Both the position numbers and the translations under genes were made by a program. This document shows positions 9,646 through 20,370 of a stretch of 64,000 bases of DNA, one piece after another. The DNA is from Fodinibius sp034521915. GTDB lineage: Bacteria > Bacteroidota > Rhodothermia > Balneolales > Balneolaceae. The notes below the pieces were generated by a model. That model saw nothing but the letters and a program-made list of their open reading frames with translations, was not told the origin of the DNA and ran no database searches. The DNA is taken from NCBI RefSeq assembly GCF_034521915.1, contig NZ_JAXHLU010000008.1, forward strand, positions 17,178 to 81,177. The letters run 5' to 3'. Numbering within the stretch: position 1 is the first letter of the stretch; each line of letters begins with the position of its first letter.

Positions 9646-9722
9646 TTTCACAATCACATCTTCTTTTAAGTGGGAGTTAGCTTTTCATCAAAGCTATATT
9701 TTCCTCTCCAAACTAATTAAAT

Positions 9723-9760
9723 AAAAAAAGTGCCCATCATCTCTGACGGGCACTTTTTTT
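9723..9760. terminator. Bidirectional rho-independent terminator between ytxH-like gene and rpoC
   Basis: The stem agtgccc (9729-9735) / gggcact (9748-9754) is flanked by A7 on the left and T7 on the right, so it has a U-tract on both strands. It can end the YtxH gene from the left and the rpoBC operon from the right. Confidence 0.92.
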
Positions 9761-9786
9761 ATTATGCAATTATTTGCAAGAACTGA

Positions 9787-12700
9787 TCAGGATTCATCAT
9801 CCTCAACATCAGCTTCTGCTGTTGGTTTCGCTTCTTCTCCATTGCCTTCGGATCCGGCAAGCTCATCGAATACTTTAGCAACTTCTTGCTCTTCTTCGTC
9901 AAGCTCTTCTTTCTTACCAACAATAAGATCATCATACTTACGGAGACCGGTACCGGCAGGTACTTTGTGTCCCACAATAACATTTTCTTTGAGTCCCTGA
10001 AGGGTATCCTTCTTGGCCTCAATAGATGCTTGTGTCAGAACTTTCGTAGTCTCCTGGAAGGAGGCAGCAGATAAGCCAGCTTTCTGTTGAGAGTGCTGCA
10101 CGCGTAATACCGAGTAGTATCGGCTTGGAAATAGCCGGTTCGGCTTCACGTGTTTCAATCTCATCTACACCTTCTTTAATTAGTTCATTATTCGTTTCTC
10201 GAACTTCGCGACGGGTGAGCAGTGCTCCCTGCTTAAGGTCACTTCCGCCCGGATCGGTAACAACATATTTACCGATAAGCTCATCGTTCTTGTTGTTAAG
10301 CTCAAATCGGTCAACCTTATCTCCTTCAAGATACATGGTATCTCCGGGATCAGTTACCTCAACCTTCTGCATCATGGTGCGAACAATGGTTTCAATATGT
10401 TTGTCATTGATTTGCACCCCCTGCAGTCGGTAAACCTCCTGAATTTCATTCACAAGGTATGATTGTACTGCATATGGTCCGAGAATATTCAGAATTTCTT
10501 CGGCCGGAATGGTACCGTCAGACAATTGCTGACCAGCTTCCACATAATCATTTTCCTGCACCAGAATATGCTTAGACAGAGAAATGAGATAAGTTTTTTC
10601 GGTCTTGCCGTCTTTACTTTCAACGATAACTTCCTGCTTACCTCGCTTACGGCCACCCATCTTAACAACACCGTCAATTTCTGATACAGCAGCCGGATCG
10701 TTTGGCGAACGAGCTTCAAAGAGCTCCGTTACACGCGGAAGACCCGCTGTAATATCTTTCGATTGACCGGTAGATCGTGGAATCTTAGCGAGAACCTGTC
10801 CGGCTGAAACTTCTTCTTCGTCTTCCACAACAATATGTGTATCAACGGGAAGTGTTTTCTCCCGAACTTTATCGTCATCACCTTTAACCAACAATGTTGG
10901 TATCAGTGAACGATCTTTGGAATCTATAACAACTTTTTCACGGTGACCTGTTTGAGCATCCGTTTCTTCTGCAAACGTGATATCTTCAAGGATATCTTTA
11001 TACTCAACAACACCATCGATCTCAGCATAAATATTGGCATTGTAGGGATCCCAATTACAGAGTGGTACTCCTTTGGGAATCTCATCGCCTTCTTCAACCA
11101 AGAGCTCAGAACCGTAAGGGACGTTGTAGGAAATAAGTTCTTTTCCTTCCTCGTCCTTAATCTTTATTTCTCCGGCCCTACTGAGTACGACATCATGAAT
11201 TTCCTCTCCGTCATCGTATTCAACAACACGGATATTTTCGAACTCAACCTCACCTTCAAACTTAGCCTTGTGCATTGATTCTGACTCAACGCGAGAGGCC
11301 GTACCACCAACGTGGAAAGTACGCAGCGTAAGCTGTGTACCGGGCTCACCAATTGACTGGGCCGCAATAACTCCTACAGCTTCACCGACCTGAACCATCG
11401 TATTTCTGGCCAAGTCTCGGCCATAGCACATAGAACATACTCCACGTTCAGTTTCACAAGTAAGTACCGATCGAATTTCAACTTCTTCAATAGAAGTTTC
11501 GGCAATACTCTGCGCAACATTTTCATCAATAAGCTGATTAGCTTCACAGAGAAGTTCATCAGAAATGGGATCATAAATATCGTGCAGTGAAACGCGACCC
11601 AGAATACGATCTTCCAGGCTCTCGATAACATCTTCGTTATCTTTAAGTGCCTTCATCTTAATGCCGCGCAGTGTTCCGCAGTCTTGCTCATTAATAATGA
11701 TATCCTGAGAAACATCAACAAGTCGACGTGTCAGATAGCCTGCATCCGCAGTTTTAAGAGCCGTATCGGCCAGCCCCTTACGGGCACCGTGCGTAGAAAT
11801 AAAGTATTCAAGAACCGTTAGTCCCTCTTTAAAGGATGAGAGAATAGGATTTTCAATAACCTCATTTCCTTCCTGTTGAGAACTTTTCTGAGGCTTCGCC
11901 ATAAGTCCACGCATACCACCAAGCTGACGAATCTGCTCTTTAGATCCTCGAGCACCCGAGTCAGCCATCATAAATACCGGATTAAATCCATCTCTGTCTT
12001 CTGTCAATGCAGTAAACAGCGATTCAGAAACGCGGTTTGTGGTACTTGTCCACTTGTCAATAACCTGATTGTAGCGTTCATTATCGGTAATGAAACCCAT
12101 TTCGTAACGCTCATCGATTTCAGCTACCTCATTTTTAGCTTTTTCAAGCAGCTGATCTTTTTCATCAGGTGTTACAATATCTTCGAGGCTAAAGGAAATG
12201 CCACCGGTAGTAGCTTCTTCAAAACCAAGACGTTTCATTTCGTCAAGGAATTCAGCCGTACGTGCTGTTCCAACCTCATAGTGGATATCGCCAATCAATA
12301 CACGCAGCTCTTTCTTACCGAGCGTCTTGTTTACGAATTCCATCGGTTCAGGCAGAATCTTATTGAATAACACACGGCCGGTAGTAGTCTTGATAATCTC
12401 CTGAACTTGCTCACCATCTTCATTTTCTTTGGTGATTCGGAGATTAATCTTGGCATGCAAGTCAATGCGATCACGATCATAAGCGATCAGCACCTCATCC
12501 ATATTGGCAAAAGTTTTACCTTCACCTCGCTTGTCACTGGCCATCTTGGTCATATAATATATACCAAGAACCATATCCTGTGATGGTACTGCAATAGGTC
12601 CACCGTTAGCAGGACTCAACAGGTTATGTGATCCAAGCATAAGTACTGATGCTTCTAAAACGGCATCATTACTTAGCGGCAAGTGAACTGCCATCTGGTC

Positions 12701-14128
12701 ACCGTCAAAGTCAGCATTGTAAGCGGTACATGCCAGCGGATGCAATCGAATTGCTTTTTCCTCAATCAGTACCGGCTGAAATGCCTGTATACCAAGCCTG
12801 TGCAATGTCGGTGCACGGTTAAGGAGCACGGGATGTCCATCAATTACATTTTCAAGTACTTCCCAAACAACCGAGTCTCGGCGATCAACTACTTTCTTCG
12901 CTGACTTAACTGTTTTTACATATCCACGCTCAATTAAGCGACGGATAATAAATGGCTTGTAGAGTTCAACTGCCATCTCTTTAGGCAGACCACACTGATG
13001 CATTTTCAGTTCTGGTCCAACTACAATTACCGAACGGCCGGAATAGTCAACACGCTTACCGAGCAAGTTCTGTCGGAATCGTCCACTTTTACCCTTCAGC
13101 ATATCACTGAGAGATTTCAGAGGACGATTGTTATTGCGTACTGCGTTAGATTTTCGAGAATTATCATAGAGCGAATCAACCGCTTCCTGCAACATACGCT
13201 TCTCGTTACGCAGGATTACATCAGGCGCTTTAATATCAATCAGACGCTTGAGTCGGTTATTTCGGATGATAACCCGTCTATATAGATCGTTGAGATCCGA
13301 AGTCGCAAATCGACCTCCTTCCAGAGGTACAAGGGGTCGCAATTCCGGAGGTATAACAGGAATCACACTTTGCACCATCCACTCAGGACGATTTTCGGTG
13401 TGCTGATTTGCCGCACGGAATGATTCAATAACTTGCAGACGCTTCAACTTTTTCTTTTTACGCATCTGCGACGTCTCGTTACGTGCCTCATAGCGCAGAC
13501 GATAAGCAAGTTCATCGAGATCTTGAGTAGCCAAGAGCTCTTCAATAGCCTCAGCACCTTCTTTAGCTCTAAACTTATCTTCATCATCGTCATCCATCTC
13601 CCACTGGTCTTCGGGAAGCTGTTCCTGGATATCATAATATTCTTCTTCAGAAATCAGGTCACCCTTCTTGTAACCGAGATCACGGGCTACACCGGGATTC
13701 ATAATTACATACGTTTCGTAATAGACAATCTTCTCAAGATTTTTGGAAGAGTAGCCTAATAGGTAAGCAAGTTTATTAGGTAACGACTTGAAGTACCAGA
13801 TATGAACGACGGGAACGGTCAGAGAAATGTGTCCCATACGTTCGCGGCGAACAGCTTTTCGGGTTACTTCAACGCCACAGCGGTCACAAATAATCCCTTT
13901 GTAGCGGATCCGTTTGTATTTGCCACAGTGGCATTCATAGTCTTTGACCGGTCCGAAGATCTTTTCACAGAAAAGACCATCCATTTCCGGTTTAAATGTA
14001 CGATAGTTGATTGTTTCGGGAGTTAAGACTTCGCCGTGCGACCGAGACAAGATCGTCTCAGGTGATGCAAGGGAAACTCCAATTTTATCGAAGTCTTTCG
14101 AAACTGTTAATGTGTTAGTAGTCGGCAA
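9787..14128 (-). CDS. rpoC: DNA-directed RNA polymerase beta' subunit, with a +1 frameshift near 10072
   Basis: Catalytic beta' subunit of RNA polymerase. The N-terminal zinc site (CHCGK...CDRCG, about 66-85), the active-site motif NADFDGD (about 471-477), the trigger-loop/bridge region (ADSGARGS) and the second zinc site (CETERGVCSMC) are all present. After GITRAALSTESWL the frame runs into 18 unrelated residues and stops at 10019. The expected continuation SAASFQETTKVL is present in the next frame and runs to a stop at 9787. Removing one base at about 10072 gives a 1446-residue product of normal length with an acidic C-terminus. An essential gene is unlikely to be broken, so a sequencing or assembly indel is the first explanation. 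It follows rpoB after 52 bases. Confidence 0.95.
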
Positions 14129-14180
14129 GGAAGTACCTCCGGATTGACTTTATTTAACAGGACAAATTCTGTTGTTCTAA

Positions 14181-17100
14181 TTAATCGATGTGAATTTCAA
14201 GGCCAAGACCCATCATTTCGCGTAGTAGTACCTTAAATGATTCTGGCACATCACCTTCGGGCAAGTTTTCACCTTTTACAATTGCCTCGTAAACGCGAGA
14301 ACGGCCTTTCACATCATCACTTTTTACAGTAAGCATCTCTTTCAAGATACTTGAAGCTCCATAGGCATACAACGCCCAAACCTCCATCTCTCCGAGACGC
14401 TGACCACCAAACTGTGCTTTACCGCCCAGCGGTTGTTGCGTTATGAGAGAATATGGTCCAATAGATCGGGCATGCATCTTATCCTGAATTAAGTGATTGA
14501 GTTTTAGGATATACATGTATCCAACCGTAGTTTTTTGATCCATCGGTTCACCGGTGCGTCCATCATATAGTGTAACGCGACCATCTTCGGGCAGGCCTGC
14601 TTCACGCATTTTTTCTTTAACCTGCTCTTCGCTGGCCCCATCAAAAATGGGAGAGGCAAATTTAACGCCCAGCTTTTCGCCAGCCCAACCGAGAATCGTT
14701 TCGTAAATCTGTCCAAGGTTCATTCTTGAAGGAACACCCAGGGGATTAAGTGCTATATCAATAGGCGTTCCATCTTTCATGTACGGCATATCTTCGACCG
14801 GTACAATCTTTGCAATTACACCCTTATTACCGTGTCGACCAGATAGCTTATCACCTACCTGAAGCTTACGTTTTTTAGCAACATATACTTTCGCTTTCTG
14901 GATAATTCCGGGCGGGAGATCGTCTCCAACCTGAATCTGATATTTTCTTCGCTTGGCTTCAGTATCAATTTCTCTTCGAAGCGAACGGTAGTTCTTAAAA
15001 AGTAACCGCACATGTTCTACCAACTCATCATCAGTAGCCCACTGTATATTTTCATTGATATTTACAGGGTCGAGCTCTTCAAAATCTGACTTACGATATT
15101 TTTCACCTTTCGGAATAAGCTCAATGCCATTAAAATCATACACACCTGGTGATGTTTTATCTCTCAACAAGGTATACAATTTATCAACCATCTTACTGTT
15201 GAGATCATCAATTTTTTCCTGATGACGCTCATTCTCGAGTTCAACCTGTTTTTTCTCTTCTTTTCGAGAAATCTGCTCATCACGCTTGCGGCTAAAGAGC
15301 TTGGTATCAATAACCGTTCCCTTAACTCCGGGAGGCACTTTCAATGATGCATCTTTCACATCACCGGCCTTATCACCAAAGATAGCTCGCAAGAGTTTTT
15401 CTTCAGGAGTAGGATCGGTTTCTCCTTTAGGTGTAATCTTACCTACCAGAATATCACCGTGGCTAATCTTAGCACCCGTTCTGATGATACCTTGTTCATC
15501 AAGATCGGCGGTGGCCTCTTCACTCACATTAGGAATTTCACGTGTAAGTTCTTCTTCACCGCGCTTGGTATCGCGAACTTCCTGTTCAAACTCTTCAATG
15601 TGGATAGAGGTATACATATCTTCCTGAACCACGCGCTCACTCACCACAATGGCATCCTCAAAGTTGTATCCTCTCCACGGTACAAATCCAATGAGAACAT
15701 TACGTCCAAGAGCAAGCTCACCTTGATCAGTAGCACATCCATCAGCAAGTGTATCACCTTTCTTAACCTTATCCCCAACTTCTACAATGGGTGTCTGGTT
15801 AATCGTTGTATCTTGATTGGTGCGTTGAAACTTCTCTAGCTTATACTTTTTAATACCTTCATCGAAATAGCACTGCTGTTCCATTTCGGTGCGGTCATAT
15901 TTCACATGGATTTCATTAGCACTCACATAAACCACCTCACCGTCTTCGTCGGCCGTAATAATAGCTCGTGAATCTTTTGCAGCGCGATGCTCCAATCCAG
16001 TACCCACCGTAGGCGAATCCGGACGTAACAGAGGCACCGCCTGACGCTGCATGTTGGCTCCCATGAGAGCACGGTTCGCATCGTTATGTTCTACAAATGG
16101 AATGAGTGATGCGGCAACTGAGGCAATTTGGTTCGGAGAAACATCCATGTAATGAATTTCTTCGGGATCTGCCAAACCAACTTCACCATCGCGGAAACGA
16201 GAAAATATATTATCGCTTTTGAACACCCCTTTCTCATCAAGAGGAGCGTTTGCTTGTGCAATAATGGTCTCGTCTTCCTGCTCGGCAGAAAGATACTCGA
16301 TCTCTTTCGTAGCCTGACCATCCTTTATTTTTCGATATGGCGTTTCAAGAAATCCGAAATCATTAACTTTTGAATGCACACAGAGCGAAGTAATCAAACC
16401 AATATTTGGGCCCTCAGGTGTTTCAATGGGACACAATCGACCATAGTGCGTATAGTGAACGTCGCGAACCTCAAATCCAGCTCTTTCTCGCGTTAATCCG
16501 CCTGGTCCAAGTGCCGACATACGACGCTTGTGTGTAAGTGTCGCCATCGGATTGGTCTGATCCATAAACTGTGACAATTGGTTCGTACCAAAGAAGGTAT
16601 TAATCACAGAAGAAATCGTACGGGCGTTCACCAAATCCTGTGGAGTCAACTGCTCAGCGTCACGTGAGTTCATTCGCTCTTTAATGGTACGCGACATACG
16701 AGCAAGCCCGATTGAAAACTGCTGGGAAATCTGCTCCCCGATTGTACGAACCCGACGGTTGCTCAAGTGATCAATATCATCAACCTGAGCCTTCATATTC
16801 TTAAGACGAATAATTTCTTTGATGATAGCCAGGATATCCTCTGGTGTCAGATATCGAATATCCATATCCACATCTATCTTCAGACGCTTGTTCAAACGAT
16901 AACGGCCCACTTCACCAAGATCATACTTCTTGTCACTAAAGAACAGACGCTCAAGCACTTGTCGTGCTGTTTCAGCATCCGGCATTTCACCTGTTCTAAT
17001 CTGGCGATAAATTTCTGCGAGTGCAGATTCCTCATCATGAGAAGGATCTTTACGCATGCTATTCATGAACACATCGCGCTCAGACTCTTCGGGTTCAAGT

Positions 17101-18014
17101 GTTTGAACACGAACCTCATCTAAATCAGCTTCTTTTAAGAGCCCATAATCATCTTCCGTTAATTCATGATCAACTTCGAGCAGTACTTCACGGCTTTCCG
17201 CTTCCGTAACCTCTCCCGTTTCATCATCAATAACTTCTTCGATTTTCTCTTCGACAATATCCGTAGCAAGGCGTCGACCGACAAGCTCTTTCTTAAACTG
17301 CTTCTTCGATTCAATTTCAATGAGCTCTGTTCCACCAAAAAGGTTAAACAGTTCTTCATCACTCGAGTATCCCAGTGCTCGAAGCAAGGTCGTAAATGGA
17401 ACCTTTTTCTTACGATCAATATAGGCCCAAAGTACATCTCTAATATCTGTAGAGAATTCTATCCAAGATCCCTTAAAAGGAATTACCTTGGCATTATACA
17501 GCTGTGTACCGTTAGGATGCACATTTTGACCGAAAAATGCTCCCGGTGAACGGTGAAGTTGACTTACAATCACTCGCTCAGATCCATTAACAATAAAGCT
17601 GCCTTTATCTGTCATCCAAGGCAGATCGCCCAAAAACACTTCCTGCTCAATCGTTTCAGTAGTCTCGTCATCATCGTCAACAGCAGAAAGACGAAGCTTT
17701 GCCTTCAAGGGTACGGCATAAGAAAGCCCACGTTCCTGGCATTCTTTGATACTGTATTTTGGGGTATCCACGCTGTAATGCATGAATTCCAAAATATGCG
17801 TTTCCCGAGAATCCTGGATTGGAAAGTTGTTGTTAAATATTTTTTGAAGACCCTGATTTTTGCGGTCTTCCGGTGCAATATCTAATTGAGTAAAGTCCGA
17901 AAACGACTCAAGCTGAATATCCAAAAAATCAGGATAGTCGAGCACATGTTCAGTACTACCAAATGATAAGCGGTCGGTGAAAGGTATTTTCTCCATTTTA
18001 CTTTGTTTATTCAA
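14181..18014 (-). CDS. rpoB: DNA-directed RNA polymerase beta subunit
   Basis: The 1277-residue beta subunit, complete and in one frame. Recognisable regions include the rifampicin-binding cluster around FFGTNQLSQFMDQTNP...THKRRMSALGPGGLTRERAGFEVRDVH, the hybrid-binding segment PIETPEGPNIGLI, the DGCATDQGELALGRN stretch, and the C-terminal GRHGNKG and ARSIGPYSL...GGKAQFGGQR motifs that contact beta'. The wild-type-looking cluster shows no obvious rifampicin-resistance substitution, though I did not align it formally. The gene is preceded by a 160-base spacer with two hairpins after rplL, a place where rpoBC expression is commonly attenuated. Confidence 0.98.
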   Translation of the reverse strand: MNKQSKMEKIPFTDRLSFGSTEHVLDYPDFLDIQLESFSDFTQLDIAPEDRKNQGLQKIFNNNFPIQDSRETHILEFMHYSVDTPKYSIKECQERGLSYAVPLKAKLRLSAVDDDDETTETIEQEVFLGDLPWMTDKGSFIVNGSERVIVSQLHRSPGAFFGQNVHPNGTQLYNAKVIPFKGSWIEFSTDIRDVLWAYIDRKKKVPFTTLLRALGYSSDEELFNLFGGTELIEIESKKQFKKELVGRRLATDIVEEKIEEVIDDETGEVTEAESREVLLEVDHELTEDDYGLLKEADLDEVRVQTLEPEESERDVFMNSMRKDPSHDEESALAEIYRQIRTGEMPDAETARQVLERLFFSDKKYDLGEVGRYRLNKRLKIDVDMDIRYLTPEDILAIIKEIIRLKNMKAQVDDIDHLSNRRVRTIGEQISQQFSIGLARMSRTIKERMNSRDAEQLTPQDLVNARTISSVINTFFGTNQLSQFMDQTNPMATLTHKRRMSALGPGGLTRERAGFEVRDVHYTHYGRLCPIETPEGPNIGLITSLCVHSKVNDFGFLETPYRKIKDGQATKEIEYLSAEQEDETIIAQANAPLDEKGVFKSDNIFSRFRDGEVGLADPEEIHYMDVSPNQIASVAASLIPFVEHNDANRALMGANMQRQAVPLLRPDSPTVGTGLEHRAAKDSRAIITADEDGEVVYVSANEIHVKYDRTEMEQQCYFDEGIKKYKLEKFQRTNQDTTINQTPIVEVGDKVKKGDTLADGCATDQGELALGRNVLIGFVPWRGYNFEDAIVVSERVVQEDMYTSIHIEEFEQEVRDTKRGEEELTREIPNVSEEATADLDEQGIIRTGAKISHGDILVGKITPKGETDPTPEEKLLRAIFGDKAGDVKDASLKVPPGVKGTVIDTKLFSRKRDEQISRKEEKKQVELENERHQEKIDDLNSKMVDKLYTLLRDKTSPGVYDFNGIELIPKGEKYRKSDFEELDPVNINENIQWATDDELVEHVRLLFKNYRSLRREIDTEAKRRKYQIQVGDDLPPGIIQKAKVYVAKKRKLQVGDKLSGRHGNKGVIAKIVPVEDMPYMKDGTPIDIALNPLGVPSRMNLGQIYETILGWAGEKLGVKFASPIFDGASEEQVKEKMREAGLPEDGRVTLYDGRTGEPMDQKTTVGYMYILKLNHLIQDKMHARSIGPYSLITQQPLGGKAQFGGQRLGEMEVWALYAYGASSILKEMLTVKSDDVKGRSRVYEAIVKGENLPEGDVPESFKVLLREMMGLGLEIHID

Positions 18015-18072
18015 AAGGAACCTCTCCTTTTAATTAAAAGATGATGATGAGCTGATTTTGCCGCTTTAGATA

Positions 18073-18144
18073 CACTTTATACAAAGTGAATAGCTAGCAT
18101 GCAAATAGACGCCAATAGCCAATACCGTAAAAACGATATTGGCT
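18073..18144 (-). promoter_or_regulatory. Two hairpins between rplL and rpoB (candidate attenuator)
   Basis: Hairpin 1 is agccaatacc (18117-18126) / gatattggct (18135-18144), a 10-bp stem with one wobble and an 8-base loop. Hairpin 2 is cacttt (18073-18078) / aaagtg (18083-18088). Neither is followed by a T-run, so they are more likely an attenuator or RNA-processing site than a full terminator. The rplL-rpoB spacer holds such elements in E. coli; equivalence here is inferred. Confidence 0.5.
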
Positions 18145-18175
18145 AATGACAAATACGTATTTAATTGAGCTCTAT

Positions 18176-18547
18176 TTACTTGAGCTCAACTTCAGCACCT
18201 GCGTCTTCAAGCTTAGACTTAAGGTCTTCAGCTTCTTCTTTAGAGACGGCTTCTTTAATTGGGTTCGGTGCATTATCAACCAATTCCTTGGCTTCTTTAA
18301 GACCGAGACCAGTGATACTGCGTACTTCTTTAATAACAGCAATCTTTTTATCTCCGGCACCGGTAAGAACAACATCAAATTCTGTTTGTTCTTCTTCGCC
18401 GCCACCTTCTCCACCACCGGCTGCTACTACAGCACCTCCGGTTGCAGGTTCAATGCCGTATTCCTCTTCAAGAAATTCAGCGAGTTCGTTTGCTTCTTTT
18501 ACAGTTAAGTTGACTAATTGTTCAGCTAAATCTTTAACGTCAGCCAT
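18176..18547 (-). CDS. rplL: Ribosomal protein bL12 (L7/L12)
   Basis: The 123-residue stalk protein that recruits translation factors to the ribosome. It has an N-terminal dimerisation helix region (MADVKDLAEQLVNLTVKEANELAEFL), an Ala/Gly/Glu-rich flexible hinge, and the C-terminal factor-binding domain ending EDAGAEVELK with the conserved KEVRSITGLGLKEAK. Length is typical. It lies between rplJ and the rpoB spacer. Confidence 0.98.
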   Translation of the reverse strand: MADVKDLAEQLVNLTVKEANELAEFLEEEYGIEPATGGAVVAAGGGEGGGEEEQTEFDVVLTGAGDKKIAVIKEVRSITGLGLKEAKELVDNAPNPIKEAVSKEEAEDLKSKLEDAGAEVELK

Positions 18548-18601
18548 TGTTTATATCTCCGATTGATCTTTGTGAATTGAAAATTCGTGTGTTAGTAATT
18601 G

Positions 18602-19126
18602 TTATTCGTCGCCTTTTTCAGCGATTGTTTCAAGGGCTCCGGCAATATTTCGACCGGGAGCTTGTAAAGCACCTACAACATTAGAAACAGGACCAAGCAA
18701 GAGACCAACAATGTCTCCGAGAATCTCAGTCTTAGACTTCATAGCAGCCAGCGTTTCAAGCTCATCCTCACCGTAATAATCTCCGTCGATGATTGCAGCT
18801 TTAAATTTTGGCTTTTCTGTTTCGTCAAATAGATTCTTAATCACTTTTGCGGGTGCGGCAAGCTCTTCTTCTACAAAGGCAAAGCCATTTTGCTCAACCA
18901 AGTGGGGATACAAATCTTCATATCCGCCAACCTCGTCCATGGCCCGTTTCACCAAGGTGTTTTTATACACTTTATACTTGATATCACCTTCAAAGAATTC
19001 GCCACGCATGTTGTTGATTTCTTTTACCGACATCCCTGAGTAGTTGGTGATATATACAGCACCTGAACCTTTCAGATCTTCGGTAATTTCTTCAACAGTT
19101 TGTTTTTTTTCTGCTAATGTTGGCAT
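18602..19126 (-). CDS. rplJ: Ribosomal protein uL10
   Basis: The 174-residue base of the L12 stalk. The N-terminal rRNA-binding domain includes VYITNYSGMSVKEINNMRGEF and YKVYKNTLVKRAMDE. The C-terminal helix that binds L12 dimers follows GLLLGPVSNVVGALQAPGRN. It starts 21 bases after the rplA stop, so the long leader that regulates L10 in many bacteria has no room between rplA and rplJ. Any L10 autoregulation would have to act elsewhere. Confidence 0.97.
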   Translation of the reverse strand: MPTLAEKKQTVEEITEDLKGSGAVYITNYSGMSVKEINNMRGEFFEGDIKYKVYKNTLVKRAMDEVGGYEDLYPHLVEQNGFAFVEEELAAPAKVIKNLFDETEKPKFKAAIIDGDYYGEDELETLAAMKSKTEILGDIVGLLLGPVSNVVGALQAPGRNIAGALETIAEKGDE

Positions 19127-19147
19127 TATTCAGTTCCTATTTTGTCT

Positions 19148-19849
19148 TTATGCAGAAATTATGGATGAACGACTCAATGGAATACTTGGGCCCATTGTTG
19201 AACTCATAAACGCGCTTCGGATATACAATCCTTTAGCAGAAGCGGGTCTGAGTCTCATGACCGTACGCATAAATTCCATAGCGTTTTCACGGATTTCGCG
19301 GGCATCAAAGCTTACTCGTCCGATTGAAGCGTGTAATATACCATACTTGTCTACACGGAAATCAATCTTACCAGCTTTGGCTTCTTCAACTGCCTCAGCG
19401 ACATCGTTTGTAACAGTACCACTTTTCGGATTCGGCATAAGTCCACGTGGACCCAAAATGCGTCCAAGCTTACCTATCTGCCCCATAACATCCGGAGTAG
19501 CAATAATTACATCAACGTCTGTCCATCCTTCTTCAATTTTCTCTATATACTCTTCAAGACCTACATGATCTGCTCCGGCCTCTTTGGCTTCTTCTTGCTT
19601 AGCTTCATTAACTAAAGCTAATACGCTTATTTCTTTACCTGTACCGTGTGGCAAGGTAACAGAACCGCGTACCATCTGATCGGCATGTCGGGGATCGACT
19701 CCCAAACGTAAATCCAGATCGACGGATGCATCGAAGTTAACCGCAGAGGTCTTCTTCACAAGATCACAAGCTTCCTCCAGAGTATATTCCAACTCGGAAT
19801 CAACGAGCTTTGCGGCCTCTTGGTATTTCTTTCCTCGTTTAGTTGACAT
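19148..19849 (-). CDS. rplA: Ribosomal protein uL1
   Basis: The 233-residue L1 protein of the ribosomal E-site stalk. Visible are the N-terminal KRGKKYQEA, the central GPRGLMPNPKSGTV segment of the RNA-binding domain, and the C-terminal RPASAKGLYIRSAFMSSTMGPSI. It lies 16 bases after rplK in the operon. L1 often represses its own rplK-rplA transcript; I did not find a clear L1 mimic site here. Confidence 0.97.
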   Translation of the reverse strand: MSTKRGKKYQEAAKLVDSELEYTLEEACDLVKKTSAVNFDASVDLDLRLGVDPRHADQMVRGSVTLPHGTGKEISVLALVNEAKQEEAKEAGADHVGLEEYIEKIEEGWTDVDVIIATPDVMGQIGKLGRILGPRGLMPNPKSGTVTNDVAEAVEEAKAGKIDFRVDKYGILHASIGRVSFDAREIRENAMEFMRTVMRLRPASAKGLYIRSAFMSSTMGPSIPLSRSSIISA

Positions 19850-19865
19850 AAATTAATTTTACCTT

Positions 19866-20297
19866 CTATTTATCTCTTTGTACTCGCAGCCCCATACTTC
19901 TGGCAGTACCTGCAATCATTTCTGCAGCACTCTCAATCTCAAAAGCATTGAGATCCTGCATCTTCTGTTCTGCTATCTCTTTGCACTGGGTCCAGGTTAC
20001 CTGGCCAACTTTAGTTCTGTTTGGCTCTCCGGAACCGGATTTAATCCCAGCAGCTTGTTTTAGCAGTACTGCAGCAGGTGGAGTCTTAGTTATGAAAGTG
20101 AAGGATTTATCCTGATACACAGTAATCTCAACCGGTATAATCGTTCCGGCGTCTTCTTGTGTAGCAGCATTAAATGCCTTACAAAACTCCATAATATTGA
20201 TCCCAGCCTGACCTAACGCAGGTCCAACAGGTGGTGCAGGGTTTGCCTGCCCGCCACGAATCTGGAGCTTAAGTACTTGATCTACTTTTTTTGCCAT
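19866..20297 (-). CDS. rplK: Ribosomal protein uL11
   Basis: The 143-residue protein of the GTPase-associated centre. Typical features are the proline-bearing N-terminus QIRGGQANPAPPVGPALGQAGINIMEFCKAFN, FTFITKTPPAAVLLKQAAGIKSGSGEPN, and the C-terminal rRNA-binding domain ending IAGTARSMGLRV. It is preceded by nusG with a 73-base gap, as expected for this operon. Confidence 0.98.
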   Translation of the reverse strand: MAKKVDQVLKLQIRGGQANPAPPVGPALGQAGINIMEFCKAFNAATQEDAGTIIPVEITVYQDKSFTFITKTPPAAVLLKQAAGIKSGSGEPNRTKVGQVTWTQCKEIAEQKMQDLNAFEIESAAEMIAGTARSMGLRVQRDK

Positions 20298-20370
20298 TTT
20301 AATTTACTGCTTGTACTAATTTTTATTTGCCGCGTAATAGCTCACTTTGCATCAAGTGATTAAATTGTGG

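Noticed and set aside
10060..10085. Programmed ribosomal frameshifting as the explanation of the rpoC break
   Set aside because: No slippery heptamer or downstream structure stands out, and rpoC is not known to use frameshifting. It is kept only as the less likely alternative in the finding.
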